DNA of 64,000 bases from the NCBI GenBank assembly GCA_032207245.1, contig CM063507.1, forward strand, positions 97,042,694 to 97,106,693, read 5' to 3'. The DNA is from Pardosa pseudoannulata (taxonomy: Eukaryota; Arthropoda; Arachnida; Araneae; Lycosidae). Within the stretch, counting starts at the first letter, position 1, and each line of letters begins with the position of its first letter. The notes beneath the pieces are model-generated. The model worked only from the letters and a program-made list of their open reading frames with translations. It was not told the origin of the DNA and ran no database searches. Below, one piece after another: positions 55,768 to 64,000 of this stretch. A program made the translations under genes and the position numbers.

Positions 55768-57300
55768 TGAAGACTTTTTGTAAAGATCTAAATTTCCAGT
55801 ATGCGAATCCTGTATGAAAAATGTATTAGTGGCAATTATATACTTCTCAATTCCATATAATGAAATTCAAACGTTTTCCATATCTATAATTTCAGGATCC
55901 TAAAGGATCAAGATTAGTATTTGTAATGACATGAATATTTTGCTTTTACATAATATTTAATACACATGCATGTGAATTATTGGCAGCAAATTCCTCTTTT
56001 ACACACGTACAAGCCTAACAGCATGATTTCATAATTCATATAAGGCACTTTATGAATTTCTATGGCAATTGATTGACAAAGATGTTATAATTAATTATAA
56101 TTAAAGTTCTTTACATTTCAAGGTTGTTACTATACGTGTAACTAATGCAGCAATATAAAATGAAATGAATATACAAATTCAACTTTGATGTTTTATAACC
56201 CAAAACATACTCAAGTAAATACTACTTACAATCCTTATAGAAACATGCAATATATAACTTTTTAAAGCTATAGAGGAAAAAAATTCTTCAATTGGTTTTT
56301 GCTATTGTCCATATGACTTATAGCAGTACTTTTGAAACAAATTGCTTGTTTCTAAAACTGCATTCCAGTGATTTGGAATATATTATAAGGAATATGTACC
56401 TTGTTTGCAAGTCTGATCTTTTACTTATATAGTTACAATGATCTTACATTATCTGTAAGTAATATTAAAAATTATTAAATCACATTTATTAATTCACTTT
56501 TTATTTAATAGATAAAATTAAATGGTATTTAGGCTAAAATTTTTATAAAATTAAGGATCCTTTTCCCATAAACAGTAAAACATAGTACTGCTCCCAGACA
56601 CCAACAAGTCTGGACAAATAAATTTATAAATCTGAATAAGCCATTGCAAATTACAGTTTCCTTTCTCTCAGAAATCCTTTGAAATCTCTTTGAAAAAAAC
56701 CAAAATTTTCAATATCCGAAAATTGTATAATGCTTCTTAATTCCAGATAAGTGAAATCCAAACTTTTTCCATAGCTTTAATTTCAGGATCATAAAGGATC
56801 AAGATTGGTATTTCTAATGGCAGGAATATGTTGTATTCCCATAATATTTAATACGCATGCAGGATGGTTATGATTGCAGACTTAAAAAAAAAAAATATTA
56901 GACAGTATGTTCCCTTCTTTCATATTTACAAACCTAACAGCGTGATTTCATACTTCAAATAAGGCAGTTTATGAATTCCACTGATAATTTGTTAACGAAC
57001 ACATTTTTGTATAAAATCTACAAAAAGTGACAAGTAAGTTATATGTATGTAAAAATTCATTTAAGTGACTTTGAATATATTATAAACAATATGTAACTAG
57101 TTTGCAAGTTTAATTGTTTACCTATATAGTCGCAATGAACCTACATTATATGTAAGTTATATTAGAATTTATTTTATCAAACTTATTAATTCACTTTTAA
57201 TTTAATAGATAAAGTTAAATGGTATTCTAGATTTACATAAAATTATAAAAGAAAGCACAACAATTGCTCACTATCTTAAATTTAGACTGTGTAGTCCCAA
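55690..57300. repeat. Two successive inverted unit upstream fragments
   Basis: The reverse complement matches the 20.8-22.6 kb type sequence twice: once at about 55690-56585 and again at 56590-57300. Each has the tttgtttgcaagt, tttatgaattccac and ctgaataag blocks. The second DLSE frame (near 56680) has a stop. Confidence 0.7.
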
Positions 57301-57718
57301 TATATAATTAAAAATAAAACTTCATAAATGTAACAGGGTTGCTAAAAAACCTTTTTCTTTTTTTAAACAATAAGTTTAAAATTAAATTCAGATTAAATTT
57401 ATTGAGACTAATGATTAAGTTTTTGTATTTCTATTTATTGTCTTAATTTTAAGGTATGAACTTAGATATGACAAAACATGTATTAAAGGCATGGTAAAAT
57501 GGTATTTTCATATCTCTAGAACAAACTTTTTACATGTGTTCATAGTTTACAGATATTAAACTATTTATCAAAATAGTAATTTATGAGCTAATATTTAAAT
57601 AAATTCAAAACCAAGTACATATGAAAAGTTAAAGTCAAAATAATGGTCTTTACATGGCCTATAATTTAATTTTACATCTTATCTTAATTTAGTGTTTTGC
57701 GATTTTAAGTTTTAATTT
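57301..57718. other. AT-rich stretch, nothing recognised
   Basis: No long frame, repeat match or RNA motif was recognised. In an inverted unit, the promoter and 5' part of a zinc-finger gene would be expected around here, but no finger codons are present. Confidence 0.5.
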
Positions 57719-57729
57719 CACTCTTGCTA

Positions 57730-57917
57730 TTTCACACTGCCGAACGATGGCCGAATGGTAGAGCGCTGCTCTTCGGAACCGGAGTTCGCGGGTTCGAATC
57801 CCGCTGCGGGCATGGATGTTGTAGCCGTTCGGAATCGGCTTTAAGCTGTAGGTCCCGGTCTCATTAGCCCTCGTGTGCAAAACAGTAGACCGTAGCGCTC
57901 CAAACAAAACAAACAAA
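57730..57917 (+). mobile_element. tRNA-derived SINE, family 2
   Basis: The A box tggccgaatgg (57748-57758) and a perfect B box ggttcgaatcc (57791-57801) are followed by a unique body and a caaacaaac-type tail. It is flanked by an exact 11-bp duplication cactcttgcta (57719-57729 and 57918-57928). A second copy, on the minus strand, is at 51844. Confidence 0.88.
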
Positions 57918-57928
57918 CACTCTTGCTA

Positions 57929-58779
57929 CCAATATTTTAAGAATCCCATCATTTAGATATTATGCAAATATAATTATTTATTATGAGTTGTGTTATCCTT
58001 GTCTTATAAAAAAAATTATAAATATAAAAAAATTATATATAACCATAAAAATATATCTCTTATTTTTATGTTATTTTTCAGTACTTTGAGTTTTTGATTA
58101 TGTACTGTGTTCCTTAACTTATTGTTCGCAAATTTTATATCTTATAAATAGTTTGAGCTTTTCATTATTTAGGCTACATGGGGTTTCTTACAGCTTTGGT
58201 GGGAGAAGAAACTTATATCTTGCATTTCTTAAGGACCTATTTGGTTCAAAATTGCTGTCTGCAAAATTTCATTTTTCACAGTGAGATATCAGTTATGCAT
58301 TTTGATGCAGTTCATGGTGCCTTCTATGCATGCAGTAAAAACACCATGCTTAAAAAAGTTCATAAAATGGTAAATAAAAGTTATTTGGGGTCCCATCATT
58401 GCATTATTTAAAAAGTATTTTCATTAATTTTGTTTTATTTGAAGATTTTATTTTTCTAAAATTACATTAAAATAACGGCAGTATTTTGAGAAATTGCAAA
58501 ATGTCTTGAAAAGCTTGTGAAATTGTTGAATAATTCTGTTGGGGAAACTGTGGAAGAGAGACAATGCAGCTTTCTAATGAATAGGCAGATTTATGTGGTT
58601 TGGTTGGCCAATGCATGTGTCCAGATGGAATATTTTCTTAACTGTTCTTAATAAATTATTTATTACTATATATTACTATTTTGCTATATAAATTTTTAAC
58701 TATCCTAGTAGTTCCAAGTAATTAAGAGAACTACAAACTTTATTTTTTTGCATGAAATCATTAAATTTATTTCAACCTA
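57929..58779. other. AT-rich sequence with a relic of a zinc-finger downstream region
   Basis: From about 58460 to 58640 the sequence resembles 62130-62290 (cagtattttgaga, ttctgttgggg, aataggcagatttatgtggttt), which is the downstream region of zinc-finger gene 4. The gene that should precede it is missing. No coding sequence is recognised. Confidence 0.5.
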
Positions 58780-59100
58780 TGTCTAAGAGCTTTGAATCTT
58801 GACAACAGAGTCTTAGAGATTTTTGAGAAGGTGGTCCTGAGAGGTATTTTTTGATGCTCACGTGGAATACAACCCCTGGCAGAAGAAATATTACTTTGAC
58901 TTATAAAAAAATCTATAAAGATCTGGACAATATCAAATCTATGAAATTGGCTAGAATGAGAGGGGTTGGTCACCTCTTAAGAATGAAGGCAGAAAGAACA
59001 CCCATTAAGGTCTTCAATGCAATTCATTTTTGTCAAAGATCGAGAGGAAATCCCAACAAAGGATAGAGGGACTGTTGGAGAGACTTCTGGGGGAGGCTAA
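58780..59100 (+). pseudogene. C-terminal fragment of a non-LTR reverse transcriptase protein
   Basis: The frames read LDNRVLEIFEKVVLRGIF, then YKDLDNIKSMKLARMRGVGH, LLRMKAERTPIKVFN and RSRGNPNK. This is the well-known C-terminal region of RTE/CR1-like and related LINE proteins (wild type about RKLRWLGHVxRM and GxRxxGRPxxRW). It is split by a frameshift and stops, and is unrelated to families A to C. Confidence 0.7.
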
Positions 59101-59101
59101 G

Positions 59102-59936
59102 CAGGGTTGGCATGATTTAAATCAGTTGATTTAAATCATGATTTAAATCTTGATTTAAATCAGTTGATTTTTTTTTTTTAATCATTGATTTAAATCATTT
59201 TTTTCCCACTTATTTTAAAACCTATATTCCAAAGACAGGAGAACTGGGAATCAGTCAGCACAGTAATACCAATAAGTAAATAAGTGTAAATAGATAGCAT
59301 GTGCTTCCAAGAATTTAGGGGTTGTTATCAGAAAATATGTAGCAGGGGTAGTACAAGGATTGATTATGACTGGTGGAATTCATTTTATGTAATGGGAGGT
59401 AAAGAGAGTATTACAGAGCTTGAAATCCAGTTTGTCTACCAAATAACAACAGCCGTGGCTTCGTCTCCTGGAATGGAAAGACAATTTTCTTCTTTTGGTA
59501 TCGTTCATTCTAGCCTTCGTAACCAATGAGGAGTGGATAAATCATCAAAGCTAGTGTTTTTATTGAAACAAATCCATAATTCGGTACTTAAAAAAATATT
59601 AAAATAATTGTGATTTGTTTTTTAAATAAATAGTTTGCATTAAAAGAATATTTAATTTGTTCATTTAATTGACATCTTATTGAGTTTGCACTATCCAATG
59701 ACAAAATAATAGAATGTATTTAGTTTAAAATTTATATATTTAAGTTTAGGTAATCAGTGTGCAGAATATACTAGATAGATAAGATGTGACTTCTTATAAC
59801 AAACTATTCTATGTATATTGCAAAAAACATAAAAACAACAATTAAAATTAATATTCAGAAAAAAATCAAAAAAATCCGATTTAAATAAAAAAAATCTGAT
59901 TTAAATCAAATAAATCTGATTTTTTTTCCAACCCTG
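59102..59936 (+). mobile_element. hAT transposon remnant with TIR CAGGGTTGG, 835 bp
   Basis: The ends are cagggttgg (59102-59110) and ccaaccctg (59928-59936). Next to both are clusters of the palindrome gatttaaatc (at least four on the left, several degraded on the right), a subterminal arrangement reminiscent of Tip100/Zaphod hATs. Inside, a plus-strand frame at 59299-59529 ends with the hAT C-terminal dimerisation pattern. A clear 8-bp target duplication was not found. Confidence 0.78.
59299..59529 (+). pseudogene. hAT transposase C-terminal remnant
   Basis: The frame ends QITTAVASSPGMERQFSSFG followed by IVHSSLRNQ. This corresponds to the SSxxxER-FSxxGxxxSxxRN pattern of the hAT dimerisation region. 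Only about the last 40 residues are recognisable, and the catalytic domain is gone. Confidence 0.7.
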
Positions 59937-60339
59937 AAAGCAACTATATAACCTTTAAGTTACACTTAATATCTGGTATGGTGAATCTTATTCTTCCCAC
60001 TCACATATAGTGTATAGTCACATATACCACTCACATATTTAAACTGCAGAATTTTTTTTTTTTTTCTTTTACAGGTTACATTTGTTTTAGAATGTTTATC
60101 TACAATTACTACTGGATGGGTCCACTTAATACTGAATTGATTACTGTGTACAAAGGACTTGTGCTTCAATGAAGAAGTTTTTACACATGTGAAAAATTAT
60201 TGAAAGGGATAAAATTCTAATATATATATTTTAAAAATAAAAATATCATATATAGTGGCTATATCTATATGGTCTTCTCATAATAAAATGGTTAACAAAT
60301 TAGAAACATATATTATCTAAAATTTTATTTGTTGTTAAT
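59937..60339. repeat. Upstream region of zinc-finger gene 4
   Basis: AT-rich. Near 60260-60300, atatggtcttctcataataa followed by aatggt is the complement of the gaccattttattat block found beyond the other genes (for example 31738). The gene therefore kept its own upstream flank in inverted orientation. Confidence 0.6.
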
Positions 60340-61758
60340 ATGGATAAAAGTGATTTAAATCATTTTAATTTACTAGATTCAAATGAAAGTATTTTTGCAT
60401 GTAATATTTGTAATAAATCACTTTCTCAAACATACCACTTAGATAAACATTTATGTTCATGTACTGCAAAAAAACCATTTTCTTGTGATGTATGTAGGAA
60501 AGAATTTTCTGAGAGTTCTCAATTAATGAGACATCTTTGTTTCCATACTGGAGAGAAGCCATTTTCTTGCATTGTATGTAAGAAAGCATTTTCTAAAAAT
60601 TCTAACTTGAAAGCACATCTTCGTTTCCATACTGGTGAGAAACCGTTTTCTTGTGATGTATGCAATAAAGCATTTTCTCATAATTCAAGCTTAAAAATAC
60701 ATATTCATTCCCATACAGGTGAGAAACCATATTCTTGTGATATATGCAAGAAAGTTTTTTCTCAGAATTCGAACTTGAAAACACATCTTCGTTCCCATAC
60801 TGGTGAGAAACCGTTTTCTTGTGATGTATGCAATAAAGCATTTTCTCAGCGTTCTAAATTAAAAATACATTTTCGTTCCTATACTGGTAAGAAACCATTT
60901 TCTTGTGATGTATGTAATAAAGCATTTTCTGAGGGTTCAAAATTAAAAATACATCTTCGTTCCCATACTGGGGAGAAACCATTTTCTTGTGATATATGCA
61001 AGAAAGCATTTTCTCATAATTCAAGCTTAAAAATACATATTCATTCCCATACAGGTGAGAAACCATATTCTTGTGATATATGCAAGAAAGTTTTTTCTCA
61101 GAATTCGAACTTGAAAACACATCTTCGTTCCCATACTGGTGAGAAACAATTTTTTTGTGATATATGTAAGAAAGCATTTTCAGATAATTCCAATTTGAAA
61201 GCACATCTTCGTTCCCATACTGGTGAGAAGCCATTATCTTGTTATGTATGTAACAAAGCATTTTCTAGGAATTTCGACTTGAAAGCACATCTTTGTTCCC
61301 ATACTGGTAATAATTCATTATCTAGTGAGGTACATAAGAAAGTATTTTCCCAGCGTTCTATATTAAAAAGCCTTCTTCGTTCCCATACTATAGAAAATTC
61401 ATTTTCTTGTAATGCATGTAAGAAAGTATTTTCTCGGAGTTCTAAATTAAAAATACATTTTCGTTCCCATACTGGTGAGAAACCATTTTCGTGTGATCTA
61501 TGTAATAAAGCATTTTCTCAGAATGGAAACTTAAAAGCACATCTTCGTTCCCATACTGGTGAGAAACAATTTTCTTGCTATGCATATAAGAAAGCATTTT
61601 CTGTGCATTCCAACTTGAAAGCACATCTTCGTTCCCATTCTGGTGAGAAACCATTTTCATGTGATGTATGTAAGAAAGCATTTTCCTGGAATTCCAGTTT
61701 GAAAGCACATCTACGTTCCCATACTGGTGAGAAACAATTTTCTTGTGATGTATGTTAG
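60340..61758 (+). CDS. C2H2 zinc-finger protein 4 (472 residues, early stop)
   Basis: It starts [14 protein letters not shown], the family N-terminus, and is the largest member, with about sixteen fingers. Finger 1 ends in Cys instead of His, finger 6 has Tyr for its last His, finger 12 ([16 protein letters not shown]) has lost three ligands, and finger 15 has Tyr for a Cys. The others are intact, with TGEKP-type linkers. Fingers 4-5 and 8-9 are encoded by an identical 145-bp stretch (60667-60811 and 61003-61147). The frame ends in finger 17 at FSCDVC, where AAG has become TAG (61756-61758); finger codons go on afterwards to about 61835. It is probably a nuclear DNA-binding protein with no other domain, on the opposite strand to genes 1-3. 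Confidence 0.8.
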   Translation: MDKSDLNHFNLLDSNESIFACNICNKSLSQTYHLDKHLCSCTAKKPFSCDVCRKEFSESSQLMRHLCFHTGEKPFSCIVCKKAFSKNSNLKAHLRFHTGEKPFSCDVCNKAFSHNSSLKIHIHSHTGEKPYSCDICKKVFSQNSNLKTHLRSHTGEKPFSCDVCNKAFSQRSKLKIHFRSYTGKKPFSCDVCNKAFSEGSKLKIHLRSHTGEKPFSCDICKKAFSHNSSLKIHIHSHTGEKPYSCDICKKVFSQNSNLKTHLRSHTGEKQFFCDICKKAFSDNSNLKAHLRSHTGEKPLSCYVCNKAFSRNFDLKAHLCSHTGNNSLSSEVHKKVFSQRSILKSLLRSHTIENSFSCNACKKVFSRSSKLKIHFRSHTGEKPFSCDLCNKAFSQNGNLKAHLRSHTGEKQFSCYAYKKAFSVHSNLKAHLRSHSGEKPFSCDVCKKAFSWNSSLKAHLRSHTGEKQFSCDVC

Positions 61759-61850
61759 AAAGCATTTTCTCAGAGTTCTACATTTGAAAGACATCTTCAT
61801 TCCCATACTGTTGAGAAATACTTTTCTACTGTATATGTAACAAAATAATT
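61759..61850 (+). pseudogene. Detached last finger of zinc-finger gene 4
   Basis: In the same frame after the TAG codon the sequence reads KAFSQSSTFERHLHSHTVEK followed by YFST. One finger remainder and the start of the next were therefore removed from the protein by one base change. Confidence 0.75.
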
Positions 61851-62474
61851 CAGTATATGTAATAAGCATTTGCTAAAAAATGCACAAATTCTTCATCTTT
61901 GTATTCTCAGTTTAAAATCTTTTGTTAGAATGTATTTAAAAAATCATTTTTCATAAAGGGCAGCACATACATCCATGATTATGAATTTGATTGCTTTAGC
62001 AGTATAAATATCAGTAAAAGTATTTTTCACACATGTCAGCATATTTAGATTTTAGTTACAGACAATATTTGATGAACAATAATTTTTTACTGTGTTTCTC
62101 CTTTATTTGAATATTTTAATTATGCTGTATTATCCTAAATGGGTATTAAAATAATAGCAAGATTTTGAGCTACAGAAACATGTGTCAAAATTCTACTGTA
62201 TACTATTTTTTTTTCTAGTGTGTTTTGGGGGAGGAATGTGTATGCAATTTTCTTATGGATATGTGGATTTTATGGTTTAGTTTGTAGACGTACGTCTGCT
62301 AATCAAATGTTTTCATATCTTTCTTTTTATTAAATTTTTGCTATTTATTTATAAGTTACTGTATAATAACTTATAATAATATATATGACTTATTACCTGT
62401 ATATGTTATTTTGAATGTAGAAATTAATAAAATTTTACCACATATATAATGTTTAATATAAATTTTGTTTCCGT
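61851..62474. repeat. Downstream region of zinc-finger gene 4
   Basis: The reverse complement of this part resembles the downstream regions at 18.6-19.26, 30.1-30.7 and 36.4-37.1 kb (for example gtttgtagacgtacgtctgc near 62280). It probably includes the 3'UTR. Confidence 0.65.
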
Positions 62475-62844
62475 TTGATTGCTAAAGAAGTTATTTGTAA
62501 TTTGCTCCACCCTAACTGGTGTATTTCTGTGTCATTGGGTTTGACCACCTTATATTTTAAAGATGTATTTATTGAGAGGTGTTACTGTTTCCCAGGCTTT
62601 CAGCAGACTGTCCCTCTCTCGGCAGAAGTGACAGCAGACTATCATCTCCCTAACTGCTGATAACCTGATGCCCTCCGAAAAATGAATCCTCCACATTAGA
62701 AATCCTCCCCTTCTCTCATAACGTTTCGGAAATCCACCTGTTCCAATCTTCATTTTTATGCCGACAGGGAAAAACGAGTCTAAAGCCTTTATGAGCTCTG
62801 TAGCCGGCTGGCTCATATTCCCAAAGGATGCCCTGTTTAGGGGT
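62475..62844. other. Unrecognised segment, possible minus-strand frame
   Basis: An 88-codon minus-strand frame (62816-62550) starts MSQPATELIKALDSFFPVG. It shows no motif that I recognise and is not repeated elsewhere in the window. Confidence 0.25.
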
Positions 62845-63775
62845 CGACCCTAGTATTCGGAGGTGTGCACATTTGCAAAAGTTGTCTATGGTCCAAATTC
62901 CTTACATGCCTTCCCTGGCTTGAAATTAACACTCAAATGTTTTCCCCCTCCCCTTTCTCGTAATATAAGTGCAAAGGTAAAATACATAGATTGAATCTGC
63001 GATGAAGTACAAAAAACAATCTAAACTTACCTAATCAACTCTAAACCAAAAAATATATATACATACAAATATAAAGAAAATAATAAAATTGAAAGACATT
63101 TCCTAATTATAGTACACTATGCAATAAGACACAAAAATATTAAAAAAAGAATCGGCGATGATGCGCACATACTATAAAATAAATAAACACTGAACAAGAA
63201 TTACAACTACGTTTCTCTCACCGTCCAAGACAATGAATAGTCTCGCATTAAATCTGCTGAGTTCAACTCTGTCAGCTGAGCCACCAGACCTGGAGATTGC
63301 TCTGTGTAATGTATTTCTATTTAAGATGAGGGCTCTTAACTCAGATTTATGACGATTTATTGCAAGAGGTCGACTCTCTAACATTGGGAGTTGGGCACAT
63401 CGGCAAAAACTGACCATGTATCCATATTCCTTACATGCTTTCCCTCACTTGAAATTAACACTAAAAATGAGGCCCACGATTGATGGGTGGCAGGAAAGCC
63501 AAAACTCTGTCTCCTCGTTTTTTCTCGTAATATAAATGCAAAGGTAAAATACATAGGTTAAATCTGCCAAAAAGTACAAAAAAAAAAAAAATCTAAACTT
63601 AAACCTAATCAAATTTAAACCTAAAAATATATACATGCACATTTAAAAAAAATAATAAATTTGAAACACTTTCCAAATTATAGTACATTATGCAAAAACA
63701 CACAACAAATTTAAAAAAGGGATTGGCGTTGATACACATATACCAAAAAATAAATAAATAAACACCGAACAATAA
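62845..63775. repeat. Diverged tandem repeat, period about 540 bp
   Basis: The segment from about 62860 to 63200 (ttccttacatgcc; cttgaaattaacact; ctcgtaatataa; gcaaaggtaaaatacatag; atcggcg-tgatgcg) recurs from about 63400 to 63770, with moderate divergence. No coding sequence is seen. Confidence 0.75.
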
Positions 63776-64000
63776 TTATTGTTCAAAACATATCAAAAGT
63801 AGAATCAAAAATCCAGATGTTGTGGGGTTGCATCTACCAGATGCTAGATGACTTTTGACCAAAAATAAAATTAAATGGCTTTTCCAGAAAACGCATTTAT
63901 TCTAATGAGCACGGCGCATCAATAGATACAAAAAATTTAAACAGTTCGGCTTCTCTCAAAATCACAAAAACAGTTACCCGTAACCAGTCGTCTTGCAGGA
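63776..64000. other. Right-edge sequence, nothing recognised
   Basis: AT-rich sequence with no frame, repeat match or RNA motif recognised. Confidence 0.4.

Noticed and set aside
57741..57812. Possible tRNA gene with perfect A and B boxes
   Set aside because: The acceptor stem ends do not pair well. A shared body, a repeat tail and an 11-bp target duplication follow, so it is the head of a SINE.
60340..61758. Regular 84-bp periodicity considered as a CRISPR-like or satellite array
   Set aside because: The period is that of one C2H2 finger plus linker (28 codons), and it translates into zinc fingers throughout.

Overview
The window is AT-rich, intron-poor, repeat-dense eukaryotic DNA with an assembly gap (run of N at 51744-51843). 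Jockey-clade non-LTR retrotransposons with tetranucleotide tails, Ty3/gypsy and copia remnants, hAT-type elements, tRNA-derived SINEs and a family of intronless-looking C2H2 zinc-finger genes all point to an arthropod nuclear genome. An arachnid, probably a spider, is my best guess. That is inferred from general resemblance and was not tested by a search.

Two things make up the window. The first is a locally amplified host segment. Each unit carries one C2H2 zinc-finger gene on the minus strand, with a conserved AT-rich upstream region at higher coordinates and a conserved downstream region at lower coordinates. Zinc-finger genes of this family lie at 19413-19970, 30741-31484 and 37247-38170. 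The upstream part of a further unit begins at about 8801; its gene would lie beyond the LINE at the left. From about 54700 to 62470 the same unit sequences run in the opposite direction and end in a plus-strand gene at 60340-61758. One inverted unit (about 55690-58650) has upstream and downstream flanks but no gene. All four genes show coding damage or early stops near their 3' ends.

The second is layered mobile DNA that interrupts these units. On the left, a jockey-type LINE (family A copy 1, from the left edge to about 8800) is split by a second LINE (family B, 638-6350) flanked by a perfect 14-bp target duplication. At 9353-15438 lies a Ty3/gypsy element with 340-bp LTRs that has been tandemly duplicated together with about 1 kb of host DNA. 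Both copies carry a 29-bp perfect hairpin that contains the pol stop codon. Family C LINE remains fill 24295-27698. A nearly complete family A copy 2 fills 44882-50702. A chimeric Ty3-gag/copia fossil (50914-51743), with a stretch resembling a methyl-CpG-binding domain, abuts the gap. Non-autonomous DNA elements include three with 8-bp target duplications (28358-29575, 35674-36304, 53709-54697), one with a hAT C-terminal relic (59102-59936), a foldback pair rich in TGACGTCA, and a GTATAATCCGC element (38240-39100). Two SINE families are present. One of them lies at the same place in three tandem units, so it was inserted before the units were duplicated.

I found no ordinary single-copy host gene, no rRNA, no convincing functional tRNA and no CRISPR. 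The best coding candidates are the zinc-finger genes. The only long undamaged transposon frames are the integrase of gypsy copy 2 and ORF1 of LINE A copy 2.
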